Below, piece by piece: positions 7,815 through 17,026 of a stretch of 64,000 nt of DNA. Under the pieces are notes generated by a model. It saw nothing but the letters and a program-made list of their open reading frames with translations. It was not told the origin of the DNA and did not search any database. This stretch comes from Kitasatospora terrestris (GTDB lineage: Bacteria > Actinomycetota > Actinomycetes > Streptomycetales > Streptomycetaceae), in contig NZ_BAABIS010000001.1 in NCBI RefSeq assembly GCF_039542905.1, positions 3,162,001-3,226,000 of the forward strand, read 5' to 3'. Each line of letters starts with the position of its first letter. Position 1 is the first letter of the stretch. Position numbers and translations under genes: made by a program.

Positions 7815-9104
7815 TCAGCCGCCGGCCGCGACGGTGACGGTGTGGATCAGCAGGCCCGCGAGCGCACCGACCACGGTGCCGTTGATCCGGATGAACTGCA
7901 GGTCGCGGCCGACGTTGGCCTCGATCTTGCGGGACGCCTCGTCGGCGTCCCAGCCCGCCACGGTGTCGGAGATCAGCGCGGTGATCTCGTCCCGGTAGGT
8001 CTCGACGACGTACGCGGCGGCGTCCTGCAGCCAGCCGTCCGTCTTGGCCTGCAGGCGCGCGTCGGTGGCGAGCCGGCGGCCGAAGGAGCGCAGGGCGTCG
8101 CGCAGCCGGCGGCGCAGTTCGCTGTTCTCGTCGTCGGCGGCGTCCACGACCAGGGTGCGGACGGCGGCCCAGGAGGAGGCGATCAGGTCCTGCACCTCGG
8201 TACGGGCGAGCAGGTCGGCCTTGGCGCGTTCGACCCGGGCGATGGTCTCGGGGTCGGTCTGCAGCTCGACGGCGAACTCGGCGAGGAAGTTGTCGACGGC
8301 GCCGCGCGCCGGGTGGGCGGGGTCGTCGCGGATGTCGGTGACGAAGCGCAGCAGCTCGCGGTAGACCCGCTCACCGACCTGCTGGTCGAGGAAGCGCGGG
8401 GTCCAGCCGGGGGTCTTGGCGGTGACCTTGTCGACCACGTCCCCGTGGTGCACCGTCAGCCAGTGGTGGGCGCGGACCACGATCAGGTCGACCACGCCGT
8501 GGTGCCCGCCGTCCGCGACCACCTTCCCGAGCAGCCGGCCGGCCGGCTCGGCGACGGGGGTGGCGGCGGCGCGGCGGGTGACCGCCTCGGCGACCACGGC
8601 CTGCACGTCCTCGTCCCGCAGCACGGCGAGCAGGCCGCGCAGCGCGGCGGCGGCCTCGCGGGTGACGCGTTCGGCGCTGCCGGGGGCGGCGAGCCACTCG
8701 CCGAACCGGCGGGCGATGCCGATCTTCCCGAGCCGGGCGCGGACGACCGTCGGGGAGAGGAAGTTGTCGCCGACGAAGTCGCCGAGGGTGCGGCCGAAGG
8801 CGTCCTTCTTGGTCGGGATGATCGCGGTGTGCGGGATCGGCAGGCCGAACGGGCGGCGGAACAGCGCGGTGACGGCGAACCAGTCGGCCAGCGCACCCAC
8901 CATGCCGGCCTCGGCGGCCGCCGCGACGTACCCGGCCCACGCGCCGGCGCCGGACGCCTCCGCCCAGCTCGCGAGGGCGAAGACCAGGGTGGCGAAGCCG
9001 AGCAGCCCGGTCGCGATGGTCTTCATCCGGCGCACGCCGCGGCGCTTCGCTTCGTCGGCGGGGGTCAGGCCGACGCCCGGGGCAACGGTGTCTTCGACGG
9101 TCAC
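7815..9104 (-). CDS. DUF445 family membrane protein
   Basis: 429 residues from the GTG at 9104. N-terminal LTPADEAKRRGVRRMK leads into two hydrophobic segments (ATGLLGFATLVFALASW and a second containing GALADWFAVTALFRRPFGLPIPHTAIIPTKKD, the DUF445 hallmark). A long charged helical domain follows, and a C-terminal helix (GTVVGALAGLLIHTVTVAAGG). The family is widespread and uncharacterised. The start is supported by TAGCGT at 9112-9117 exactly seven bases upstream, the leaderless pattern seen elsewhere in this window. The very long reverse frame continuing to 10550 is a codon-bias shadow of the next gene. Confidence 0.9.
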   Translation of the reverse strand: MTVEDTVAPGVGLTPADEAKRRGVRRMKTIATGLLGFATLVFALASWAEASGAGAWAGYVAAAAEAGMVGALADWFAVTALFRRPFGLPIPHTAIIPTKKDAFGRTLGDFVGDNFLSPTVVRARLGKIGIARRFGEWLAAPGSAERVTREAAAALRGLLAVLRDEDVQAVVAEAVTRRAAATPVAEPAGRLLGKVVADGGHHGVVDLIVVRAHHWLTVHHGDVVDKVTAKTPGWTPRFLDQQVGERVYRELLRFVTDIRDDPAHPARGAVDNFLAEFAVELQTDPETIARVERAKADLLARTEVQDLIASSWAAVRTLVVDAADDENSELRRRLRDALRSFGRRLATDARLQAKTDGWLQDAAAYVVETYRDEITALISDTVAGWDADEASRKIEANVGRDLQFIRINGTVVGALAGLLIHTVTVAAGG

Positions 9105-9111
9105 GAGGAAC

Positions 9112-9117
9112 ACGCTA
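9112..9117 (-). promoter_or_regulatory. -10 element (TAGCGT) of the leaderless DUF445 gene
   Basis: On the reverse strand TAGCGT is followed by seven bases and the GTG start, with no Shine-Dalgarno sequence, so transcription probably starts at or next to the start codon. Confidence 0.5.
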
Positions 9118-9223
9118 ACTCGGCCGCAGCCGCTCGCGGGGTTGACCGCACGCGTTGGTCCGACGCTCCTGCGGTCGGCCGCGCCCCCGCGGCGGAGCCG
9201 CCGTCCGGCGGAGCCCCGGGCGA

Positions 9224-10522
9224 CTAGTTGCCGCCGCCCCCGCCGAGGACGATCCTGCGGACGCCTTCCCAGTTCGCCGGGTCGGTGACGCGGCGCCCGT
9301 CGAGCAGGACGCGGGCGGCGGGGTGGTCGGCGGCGCCGAGGTCGCGGTACTCGGGGTGGTCGGCCTGGACGACGAGGGCGGTGGCGGGCTTGCCGTCGTC
9401 GGGGGGCAGGCCGAGGGCGGCGAGCTCCTCGGGGCTGTGCAGCGGGTCGCTGACGGTGGGGTCGGCGCCGGCCCGGCGGAGCGCGTCGACCAGGGGGAAG
9501 GCGCCGGAGTTCGCGGTGTCCTTGACCCCGCCCCGGTAGGACGCGCCGAGGACGTGCACGCGGACCCCGTCGAGCGGGCCGAGCGCGCCCTGGAGCAGGC
9601 CGACGGCGTACGCGGGAACGGCCTCGTTGGCCTCGCGGGCGGCCCGGACGACGGTGGCGTGCGGGTCGTTCCACAGGTACAGCCGGGGGTGGACGGGGAG
9701 GCAGGGGCCGCCGACGGCGATGCCGGGCCGGTGGAGGTGGTCGTGGGGCTGGGAGTCGCAGGCCTCGATGACCTCGGCGAGGTCGACGCCGACCCGGTCG
9801 GCGTACCGGGCGAACTGGTTGGCCAGGGCGATGTTGACGTCCCGGTAGGTGGTCCCGGCGAGCTCGGCGAACTCTGCGGCCTCGGCGGAGGCGAGCGGCC
9901 AGACGCCGTTGCCGCGGGGCAGGTCGGGCCGCGGGTCGAAGTCGAGGACGGCCCGGTAGAAGGCGGCGCCCTGCTCGGTGGAGGCGTCGTCGATGCCGCC
10001 GACGAGCTGGGGGTGGTGGCGCGGGTCGGCGAGGACCCGTCCGGTGCTGACCCGCTCGGGGCTGAACACCAGTCCGAAGTCGCGGCCGGCGACCAGGCCG
10101 GATCCGGCCTCCAGCCGGCTGGCGAAGCGGCCGCGGACGGTCCCGACCGGCAGGGTGGCCCCGTAGCTGACCAGGGTGGCGCGGCGCAGCCCGGCGGCGA
10201 CGGCGTCGGTCGCGGCGTCGAGCAGCGCGAAGTCTGGTCCGCCGTCCGGGCCGGTGGCCGCCGGGACGACGATCACCACGGCCTCGGCGCCGGCGGCCGC
10301 GGCGGCGGTGTCCGTGGTGGCGCGCAGCCGGCCGTCGGCGGCGACCTCGGCGAGGAGTTCGGCGAGGCCGGCCTCGTGCGGGTGGGGCGGGCGGCCGGCG
10401 GCGACGGCCGCGACCGTCTCGGGGTCGGCGTCGGCGCCGGTGACGAGGTGGCCCTTGGCGGCGAACCGGACGGCGAGCGGCAGGCCGACCGCGCCGAGGC
10501 CGACCACGCAGATGTCCATCAT
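9224..10522 (-). CDS. UDP-glucose/GDP-mannose dehydrogenase family (nucleotide-sugar dehydrogenase)
   Basis: 432 residues, with start ATG-ATG at 10522/10519 behind GGGAGAAGAAG. The N-terminus MDICVVGLGAVGLPLAVRFA is the NAD-binding Rossmann motif. Central FSPERV and AGTTYRDVNIALANQFA helices are typical of the family. The catalytic cysteine is C274 in GGPCLPVHP, and a C-terminal domain with YRGGVKDT binds the UDP-sugar. Such enzymes oxidise C6 of a UDP-hexose or UDP-HexNAc to the uronic acid. The gene follows the glycosyltransferase gene by 11 bases on the same strand, so the pair probably builds a uronic-acid-containing surface glycan. The exact sugar is unknown. Confidence 0.9.
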   Translation of the reverse strand: MMDICVVGLGAVGLPLAVRFAAKGHLVTGADADPETVAAVAAGRPPHPHEAGLAELLAEVAADGRLRATTDTAAAAAGAEAVVIVVPAATGPDGGPDFALLDAATDAVAAGLRRATLVSYGATLPVGTVRGRFASRLEAGSGLVAGRDFGLVFSPERVSTGRVLADPRHHPQLVGGIDDASTEQGAAFYRAVLDFDPRPDLPRGNGVWPLASAEAAEFAELAGTTYRDVNIALANQFARYADRVGVDLAEVIEACDSQPHDHLHRPGIAVGGPCLPVHPRLYLWNDPHATVVRAAREANEAVPAYAVGLLQGALGPLDGVRVHVLGASYRGGVKDTANSGAFPLVDALRRAGADPTVSDPLHSPEELAALGLPPDDGKPATALVVQADHPEYRDLGAADHPAARVLLDGRRVTDPANWEGVRRIVLGGGGGN

Positions 10523-10533
10523 CTTCTTCTCCC

Positions 10534-11700
10534 TCAGCCGCGGACCGCACCCGCGAAGCGGCGCAGCCCGGCGGCCCGCCGCCAGCCGGCCCCGCCCGGC
10601 CCGGGGCGCTCGGGCGCGGGCCGGGCGGGCAGTTCGAACAGGGCGTCGGGCAGGCCGAGGGCCCGGTCGCGGAAGCCGGGGTACGCGGCGTAGGCGCGAC
10701 CGCCGCGGCGGACCACCGGCGGGGCTCCGTTGGCGGCCTCGTGGGCGATCAGGGCGCGCAACGCGCCGAGCTCGCCGCGCGCGGCGAGGGCGAGTCGCAG
10801 CCGGTCGGGGACGGGGAGGCGGGCGAAGACGCCGGGCGGGCAGTGCCGGTCGAGCAGGGTGGCGACCTCCTCGGCGATCCGGCGCTGCCGGGCGGGCGGT
10901 TCGGCGAGCCAGCCGGTCTGCAGGAGCTGCGGGACCTCCCGGCCGAAGGAGCGGGCGCGGACCGCGTCGCGGACCGGTCCGGGCGGGGCGAGCGCGTCGA
11001 GGCTCTCCTGGACGGCCCGGATGCCGCGCAGCCGTTCCAGCAGCCGGGGGCCCGCGGCGGCGGACCGGCCGGCGCGCGGGGCGGGGTGGTGGTGGTCGTG
11101 GTCGGCGAGGACGGAGACCTTCCGCGCGTGCAGCAGCGCGGCGAGGGTGTAGGGCTGCTCGGAGAGGACCGGCAGGTCCTCGCGGCGGCGCAGTCCGTGC
11201 CGCACGACCAGCTCCCGCCGGAAGAGCTTGGTGTCGGCGAGCGACCAGGCGAGCGCGGAGTCGGTGAAGGTGACGGATTCGCGGCTGCGGTCGAAGAGGT
11301 CCAGCGCTGTCCGCCGGTCGCCCCCGCCGACCGGGCGGGGGATCAGGACGTCGCTCTGCCAGCGGTCGGCGGCGGCGACCATGCGTTCCAGGGACTCGGC
11401 GCCGAGCCGGTCGCCGGCGCCGAGGTGGAAGAGGTAGCGGCCGCGGGCGAGCGCGGTCCCGCGGTTGACCGCGGCGGGCCCGCCGGAGTGCTCCTGCCGG
11501 ACGGTGCGGAACAGGCCCGGGTGCCGGGCGGCGAACCGGGCCAGTTCCGCACCGCTGCCGTCGGTCGAGCCGTCGTCGACGACGACCGCTTCCATCCGCG
11601 CGGGGCCGATGGTCTGCCCGGCCAGGGAGGCCAGGCAGGCGGTCAGGTCGGGCACGGCGTCGTGGAGGGCGATCACCACGCTGACGTCGGGAACGGTCAC
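10534..11700 (-). CDS. Glycosyltransferase family 2 protein
   Basis: 388 residues from a GTG at 11700. N-terminal VSVVIALHDAVPDLTACLASL, the EAVVVDDGSTDGSG loop and NRGTALARGRYLFHLGAGDRL define a GT-A fold of family 2. The usual DxD-type triad after the fourth strand reads GAGD here, so the metal site is partly degenerate. A helical C-terminal half follows and ends with a basic tail. The protein probably transfers a sugar from a nucleotide donor to a cell-envelope acceptor. Coupled gene: the nucleotide-sugar dehydrogenase 11 bases downstream. The start was chosen because sequence upstream of it has no family similarity. Confidence 0.85.
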   Translation of the reverse strand: MTVPDVSVVIALHDAVPDLTACLASLAGQTIGPARMEAVVVDDGSTDGSGAELARFAARHPGLFRTVRQEHSGGPAAVNRGTALARGRYLFHLGAGDRLGAESLERMVAAADRWQSDVLIPRPVGGGDRRTALDLFDRSRESVTFTDSALAWSLADTKLFRRELVVRHGLRRREDLPVLSEQPYTLAALLHARKVSVLADHDHHHPAPRAGRSAAAGPRLLERLRGIRAVQESLDALAPPGPVRDAVRARSFGREVPQLLQTGWLAEPPARQRRIAEEVATLLDRHCPPGVFARLPVPDRLRLALAARGELGALRALIAHEAANGAPPVVRRGGRAYAAYPGFRDRALGLPDALFELPARPAPERPGPGGAGWRRAAGLRRFAGAVRG

Positions 11701-11862
11701 GGAGGTGTCAACTCCGCCCGGCCACCCCGGGTCACCGGATCCACCCGTCCGGGTGAGCGGGGGGCGCCTCCCCGGCCGGCGCACCCCCGGCCGGCGCCTC
11801 CTCGGCCGGCACCCCCGGCGCCGCGACCTGGGCGACCTGTGCGGCCTGGGCCGACGGGGACC

Positions 11863-12822
11863 TCAGCCGATGGCCACCTCGGCGTACATCCGGGCGATGA
11901 CGTCCTCGATCGCCGGCTCGCGGACCGAGAGGTCGACCAGCGGGTAGCGGGCGGCGACGGCCGCGAGGAGCGGGGCGGCGCTGTCCTGGGCGGGGAAGGC
12001 GAGCCACTGCCGGGGCCCCTCGACCCGGACCACCCGGGCGCCGGGGACGTCGATCGGCGGGCGGGCCTCGGCGAGGTCGACCACCAGGGTGCGCTCGCTG
12101 TCCCCGGCGGCGTGCAGGCCGTCCAGTCCGCCGTCGTACACCACCCGGCCGTGGTCGATCACCATCACCCGGCCGCACAGCTGCTCGATGTCGGTGAGGT
12201 CGTGGGTGGTGAGCAGCACGGTGGTGCGCTGCAGGGTGTTGACCTCGCGGAGGAACTCGCGGACCTTGGCCTTGGAGACCACGTCCAGGCCGATGGTGGG
12301 CTCGTCCAGGTAGAGCACCTGCGGGTCGTGGAGCAGGGCGGCGGCGAGGTCGCCGCGCATCCGCTGGCCGAGCGAGAGCTGGCGGACGGGGGTGTCCAGC
12401 AGGTCGCCGAGGTCGAGGAGTTCGACGCAGCGGTCCAAGTTGGCGCGGTAGCGGCCGTCGGGGACGCGGTAGATCCGGCGGGCCAGTTCGTAGGAGTCGC
12501 GCAGCGGCAGGTCCCACCACAGGGTGGTGCGCTGGCCGAAGACGACGCCGATCCGGCGGGCCAGCGAGACGCGTTCCCGGGACGGGTCGACGCCGGCCAC
12601 CCGCAGCCGGCCGGCGGTGGGGACGAGGATGCCGGTGAGCATCTTGATGGTGGTGGACTTGCCGGCGCCGTTGGGGCCGATGTAGCCGACGCACTCGCCG
12701 GCGTCGACGGTGAAGCTGAGCCCGTCGACGGCGCGGACCTCGCGTTTGACGCGCTTGAGCCGGCCGGCCCGGGTGCGCACCGTGAAGGTCCGCCGGACGT
12801 CCTCGACCTCGATCAGTGCCAT
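11863..12822 (-). CDS. ABC transporter ATP-binding protein (ABC-2 exporter type)
   Basis: 319 residues, ATG at 12822 behind GAGAGGAG. Walker A GPNGAGKST, signature LSLGQRMRGDLAAALLHDP, Walker B VLYLDEPTIGLD and the H-loop TTHDLTD are all present. The C-terminal 80 residues are a regulatory extension ending in VREPAIEDVIARMYAE, common in export ATPases paired with ABC2_membrane_6 permeases. It is the last gene of a three-gene operon, 26 bases after the second permease. The substrate is unknown; drug or lipid-like export is usual for this type. Confidence 0.93.
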   Translation of the reverse strand: MALIEVEDVRRTFTVRTRAGRLKRVKREVRAVDGLSFTVDAGECVGYIGPNGAGKSTTIKMLTGILVPTAGRLRVAGVDPSRERVSLARRIGVVFGQRTTLWWDLPLRDSYELARRIYRVPDGRYRANLDRCVELLDLGDLLDTPVRQLSLGQRMRGDLAAALLHDPQVLYLDEPTIGLDVVSKAKVREFLREVNTLQRTTVLLTTHDLTDIEQLCGRVMVIDHGRVVYDGGLDGLHAAGDSERTLVVDLAEARPPIDVPGARVVRVEGPRQWLAFPAQDSAAPLLAAVAARYPLVDLSVREPAIEDVIARMYAEVAIG

Positions 12823-12848
12823 GGGATTGAACTCCTCTCGACGGAAGG

Positions 12849-13676
12849 TCAGTTGCCGGCGCCGCGGTAGGCGCGCAGGCCGGCCCGCCAGGCGAGCCCG
12901 GCGGCGGTGACGGTGAGGGCGGCGGCCAGCGGGGAGGCGTACCGGAAGGCCTCGGGCAGGCCGAGCGGGTCGGGCTTGTCCAGGATCGCCAGCGCGGGCA
13001 GCCAGTTGACGAAGGCCAGCGGGATGCCGAACACGGTGGCGGCGACCAGCTCCTTGGCGAAGACGGTCGGCGGGTACTGGAGGAGGGTGGCGCCGCCGTA
13101 GGTGACGGAGTTCTGCAGCTCCTTGGCCTCGCCCCACCAGAACTGCAGGGTGGCGCCGCCGATGTAGATCGACCCGAAGATCACCGAGCCGCAGACCAAC
13201 AGTCCGGCGACCATCAGGGCCCGGCCGGCGCTCCAGTGCACCGGCAGCGCGTGCAGCGACCAGCCGAGCACGGCGGCGGCCTGGACCAGTCGGCCGAGCC
13301 GGCGCAGCGAGAAGCGTTCGGCGCAGAGCTGGGCGAGCGCGGGGGCGGGCCGGATCAGCACGGTGTCGAGCGTCCCGGCCCGGATCCGGACGCCGAGGCC
13401 GTCGATCGAGCCGACCAGCAGGTTGGCGACGGCCAGGGCGAAGGCGGAGGTGCCGTACAGGAAGCCGAGTTCGGGCAGCGTCCAGCCGCCGAGGTCGTCG
13501 GTGTGCCGGAACATCAGCAGCAGGACGCCGAAGTCGAGGAAGGTGACCACGGCGTTGGCGAGCAGCATCAGGTAGAACGAAGTCCGGTAGGACATCAGCG
13601 AGCGGGACCACATCCCGGCCACCAGCCACCAGGAGCGCAGCGCCCAGCCGGTCCGCGCGACCAGGGTGTCAGCCAC
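12849..13676 (-). CDS. ABC-2 type permease (second subunit)
   Basis: 275 residues from a GTG at 13676 that overlaps the end of the first permease gene by 8 bases, indicating translational coupling. About six hydrophobic helices, with IRAGTLDTVLIRPAP, the conserved cytosolic loop of the ABC2_membrane_6 type, and WWGEAKELQNSVTYGG before the last helices. It forms a heterodimeric channel with the neighbouring permease in the plasma membrane and is powered by the downstream ATPase. Confidence 0.9.
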   Translation of the reverse strand: MADTLVARTGWALRSWWLVAGMWSRSLMSYRTSFYLMLLANAVVTFLDFGVLLLMFRHTDDLGGWTLPELGFLYGTSAFALAVANLLVGSIDGLGVRIRAGTLDTVLIRPAPALAQLCAERFSLRRLGRLVQAAAVLGWSLHALPVHWSAGRALMVAGLLVCGSVIFGSIYIGGATLQFWWGEAKELQNSVTYGGATLLQYPPTVFAKELVAATVFGIPLAFVNWLPALAILDKPDPLGLPEAFRYASPLAAALTVTAAGLAWRAGLRAYRGAGN

Positions 13677-14511
13677 CCTGCACCACCACCTTCCGGGTGG
13701 CGAACAGCTGCACGGCCCGCCCGGCGGCCAGCAGGGCGACGCCCCAGCCGAGTTGGAAGGCGAGGGCGCCCGCCGCGGCGGCGCCGGTGCGGTGCTGCAG
13801 GAAGAGGTCTGCGGGGATCTGCACCATGGCGGAGAACGGCATGACGGCGGCCGACGCGCCGAGCAGGCCCGGGAAGAGGGTGATCGGCAGCAGCATCCCG
13901 GAGAAGAACATCGAGACCACCAGCATCACCGACCGCACCCCTTCGGAGTCGTGCAGCCAGAAGCCGGTGAGCGAGACCAGGAAGCGCAGCCCGAAGCTGA
14001 CCACCACGGCGAGCAGCACCGAGACCAGGAAGACCGCCCAGACCAGCGGGTCGGCGGGCAGCCGGATGTCGAAGACCAGCGCCCCGACGAGCATCGGCAG
14101 CGCGCCGCGGCTGACCAGGTGGAAGCCGGCCCGGCCGAGGTCGGACGCCAGCCACCAGCCCTGGAAGTCGACCGGGCGGTAGAGGTCGACGGCGATGTCC
14201 CCGCTGCGGAAGCGGTCCTGGACGTCGTCCTGGAAGCCGCCGCCCCAGACCGCGACGGTGACCAGCAGGGCCTGGCTGACCCAGATGTAGGTGACGGCCT
14301 GGTCGGCGTCGTAGCCGCCGAGGCCGGGCCGGGCCCGCCAGAGCGCGAGGAAGGTGGAGGCCAGGATGAAACCGAAGACGGTGTTGGTGACCGTCCCGGC
14401 CAGGGTGGCGGCCCGGTAGGTGGAGTAGCGGCGGAAGGCGCCGCGGGCGACCGCCAGGTAGAGCCCGGCGGTGCCGCGTTCGGGGGGCTTGAGCCGCAGG
14501 GTTCCGGGCAT
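13669..14511 (-). CDS. ABC-2 type permease (first subunit)
   Basis: 280 residues, ATG at 14511 with AAGGAG six bases upstream. Six predicted helices. FRSGDIAVDLYRPVDFQGWW is the signature loop matching that of its partner, so the two subunits are homologous halves of a heterodimer. It is the first gene of the exporter operon and is divergent from the penicillin-binding protein across a 211-base intergenic region. Confidence 0.9.
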   Translation of the reverse strand: MPGTLRLKPPERGTAGLYLAVARGAFRRYSTYRAATLAGTVTNTVFGFILASTFLALWRARPGLGGYDADQAVTYIWVSQALLVTVAVWGGGFQDDVQDRFRSGDIAVDLYRPVDFQGWWLASDLGRAGFHLVSRGALPMLVGALVFDIRLPADPLVWAVFLVSVLLAVVVSFGLRFLVSLTGFWLHDSEGVRSVMLVVSMFFSGMLLPITLFPGLLGASAAVMPFSAMVQIPADLFLQHRTGAAAAGALAFQLGWGVALLAAGRAVQLFATRKVVVQGG

Positions 14512-14710
14512 ATTGTCTCCTTGTCGACATTTGTGCGGACAGGCCTCATCAGCTCCGGCCGATCAACCCCCGGGGGTGGCCGGGGCGGCGGACGGAGCTG
14601 TGGCACGCGGTGCGAGTGGACCCGCTATGACGTTGTCACCTTTCACCGTACCGCCGCGCCACCGGCGCCGCACCCGGTTTCCAAGCAGCTGATTCACCGT
14701 CAGCCTCGCC

Positions 14711-14716
14711 CATAAT
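14711..14716 (+). promoter_or_regulatory. -10 element (CATAAT) of the class A PBP gene
   Basis: CATAAT differs from TATAAT at one position and lies six bases before the ATG at 14723. No ribosome site is present, which suggests a leaderless message. The rest of the 14512-14722 divergent gap holds no other clear element. Confidence 0.45.
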
Positions 14717-14722
14717 CACCCC

Positions 14723-16960
14723 ATGAGCGAGGATCGTGACCATTCGCGCCGCACGTCCGACGAGCGCCGGGCCCGCCGCCGCGCCCTGCCGCGCTGGCGC
14801 CGGATCCTCCCGACCTGGCGCCTCACCGTGGGCGGACTGCTCGCCCTCCTGCTGCTGGGCATCGCCGGTTTCGTCACCCTGTACCTGCTGGTCCCGGTGC
14901 CCGACGCGAACGCCCACGCGGTCGCCCAGAGCAACGTCTACTACTGGAACGACGGCACCACCGAGCTGGCCCGGACCGGCACGGTCAACCGGGAGCCGCT
15001 CCCGATCGGGCGGATTCCGGCCGTCACCCAGCACGCCGCCGTCTCCGCCGAGGACCGCACCTTCTACCGCAACAAGGGCGTCGACCTGAAGGGCATGGTC
15101 CGCGCCGCCTGGCTCAACCTCACCCACGGCTCGATGGCCGGCGGCAGCCTGCAGGGCGGCTCCACCATCACCCAGCAGTACGTCAAGAACTACTACCTGA
15201 CCCAGGACCAGACGCTCTCCCGCAAGGCCAAGGAGCTCTTCATCTCGCTCAAGGTCGACCAGCAGCGCTCCAAGGACGACATCCTGGCCGGCTACCTCAA
15301 CACCAGCTACTTCGGCCGCAACGCCTACGGGATCCAGACCGCCGCCCGCGCCTACTACGGCGTGGACGCCGAGCGGCTCACCACCGCGCAGAGCGCCTAC
15401 CTCGCCGCCCTGCTCCAGGCGCCCAGCGCCTACGACGTGCGCACCGCCACCCCCGCCAACCGGGAGAAGGCCGTCGCCCGCTGGGGCTACGTCCTGGACG
15501 GCATGGTCCAGCTCGGCTTCCTCGACCAGCCCACCCGCGCCGCCCTCACCTTCCCCGAACCGGTCGACCCGCAGCCCGCCCAGGGCCTGCGCGGCCAGGC
15601 CGGCTACCTGGTCGACCTCGCCGACGACTACCTCGCCAAGTCCGGCACCCTGGACGCCGCCAGCCTCAAGGCCGGCGGCTGGAAGATCACCACCACCTTC
15701 GACCGCGGCCACCAGGACGCCCTGGTGCACGCCGTCCGCCAGGAGCTCACCGACCGGCTCGACCCCGCCGGACGGCCCGCCACCGACACCGACGTCCGGG
15801 TCTGCGCCGCCTCCCTCGACCCCGCCACCGGCCGGCTGGTCGCCGCGTACGGCGGCGCCGACTACGCGGTCCAGCCGTACAACGACGCGCTGCGCCAGGA
15901 CAACCAGATCGGCTCCACCTTCAAGCCCGTCGACCTGGCCGCCGCCCTGGAGGGCGCCCGGACCACCCAGGACGGCCGCCGGATCACCACCCAGACCCTC
16001 TACGACGGCACCAGCGGCCGCCCGGTCGTCGGCGGACCGGGCGAGTACGCGCCGCCCAACGAGGACGACACCGACTACGGCAGCATCAGCCTGCGGCACG
16101 CCATGGCGAGGTCGGTCAACTCGGTGTACGCCCAGCTCGGCGTCGACGCCGGGCTGCCCGCCGTCCGCGACACCGCCGTCCGGCTCGGCCTGCCCGCCAC
16201 CGTCCGCGGCCTCGACCCGGCCAACCCCTCGATGACGCTCGGCACCGCCACCCCCAGCGCGATCGACCTGACCGCCGTGTACGCCGCCCTCGCCAACCAC
16301 GGCCAGGCCATCGCCCCCTGGGCCGTCCAGCGGCTGGAGCGCCCCGGCTACGACGGCGTCCCGCCGCTGCCCGGCCACCCGGTGCGCACCGCGCTCTCCC
16401 GGGGCACCGCCGACGCCGTCACCGACGTGCTGCGCGACGTGGTCTCCACCCGCGGCACCGGCGCCGCCGCGGTCGAGCTCGGCCGGCCCGCCGCGGGCAA
16501 GACCGGCACCACGGACAGCAACCTGTCCGCCTGGTTCGCCGGCTACACGCCCGAACTCGCCACCGCCGTCGGCATGTTCCGCGAACACCCGAAGACCCAC
16601 GCCAAGGAGTCACTGGCCGGCACCGCCGGCCTGTCCCGGATCAACGGCGGCGCCTTCCCCACCCGGATCTGGACCGCCTACACAGCCGAGGCGCTGCGCG
16701 GCAGCCGGGTCCGCCGCTTCGAACTCGAACCCACCCGCGGCAACAGCCAGCCCCCGGAACCGCCGAGCCCGTCCCCCGCCCCCACGCCCACCGCGTCCCC
16801 GTCCGGCCCGCCGGCCGCCGGCAGCCCCGTCGGCACCACCGGCCCCGCCCCGGCCTCCCCCAGCGCCAGGGCCACCGTCGCCTCCACCGCGCCGACCCCG
16901 TCCGCCGCGCCCGCGCTCGCCCCGGCCACGACGGCGCCGACCCCGTCCCCCAGCCCCTGA
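14723..16960 (+). CDS. Class A penicillin-binding protein (transglycosylase-transpeptidase)
   Basis: 745 residues: a basic cytosolic N-terminus (1-32), one membrane helix (about 34-58), a GT51 domain with catalytic E110 in SAEDRTFYRNKG and GGSTITQQYVKN, and a transpeptidase domain with S398-T-F-K401, S464-V-N466 and K593-T-G595. A Pro/Thr/Ser/Ala-rich tail of about 75 residues ends the protein. It polymerises lipid II and cross-links peptidoglycan at the outer face of the membrane. The position and order resemble S. coelicolor SCO2897 as I recall. No penicillin-resistance change is evident in the motifs. Confidence 0.95.
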   Translation: MSEDRDHSRRTSDERRARRRALPRWRRILPTWRLTVGGLLALLLLGIAGFVTLYLLVPVPDANAHAVAQSNVYYWNDGTTELARTGTVNREPLPIGRIPAVTQHAAVSAEDRTFYRNKGVDLKGMVRAAWLNLTHGSMAGGSLQGGSTITQQYVKNYYLTQDQTLSRKAKELFISLKVDQQRSKDDILAGYLNTSYFGRNAYGIQTAARAYYGVDAERLTTAQSAYLAALLQAPSAYDVRTATPANREKAVARWGYVLDGMVQLGFLDQPTRAALTFPEPVDPQPAQGLRGQAGYLVDLADDYLAKSGTLDAASLKAGGWKITTTFDRGHQDALVHAVRQELTDRLDPAGRPATDTDVRVCAASLDPATGRLVAAYGGADYAVQPYNDALRQDNQIGSTFKPVDLAAALEGARTTQDGRRITTQTLYDGTSGRPVVGGPGEYAPPNEDDTDYGSISLRHAMARSVNSVYAQLGVDAGLPAVRDTAVRLGLPATVRGLDPANPSMTLGTATPSAIDLTAVYAALANHGQAIAPWAVQRLERPGYDGVPPLPGHPVRTALSRGTADAVTDVLRDVVSTRGTGAAAVELGRPAAGKTGTTDSNLSAWFAGYTPELATAVGMFREHPKTHAKESLAGTAGLSRINGGAFPTRIWTAYTAEALRGSRVRRFELEPTRGNSQPPEPPSPSPAPTPTASPSGPPAAGSPVGTTGPAPASPSARATVASTAPTPSAAPALAPATTAPTPSPSP

Positions 16961-16980
16961 GCAGGGCGGCGGACGGGGTC

Positions 16981-17023
16981 GGCACGGGCGGCGCGGGCGT
17001 CCCGGGCGGCACGGGCGGCGCGG
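16981..17023. repeat. 16-bp direct repeat between PBP and GroES-like genes
   Basis: GGCACGGGCGGCGCGG occurs at 16981-16996 and again at 17008-17023, with an 11-base spacer. It fills most of the 66-base convergent gap. Confidence 0.8.
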
Positions 17024-17026
17024 CCG

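Noticed and set aside
7815..10550. A 911-codon reverse open frame joining DUF445 to upstream sequence
   Set aside because: Upstream of 9104 its product is Arg/Pro-rich shadow sequence of the nucleotide-sugar dehydrogenase, which is itself a well-supported gene in another frame.
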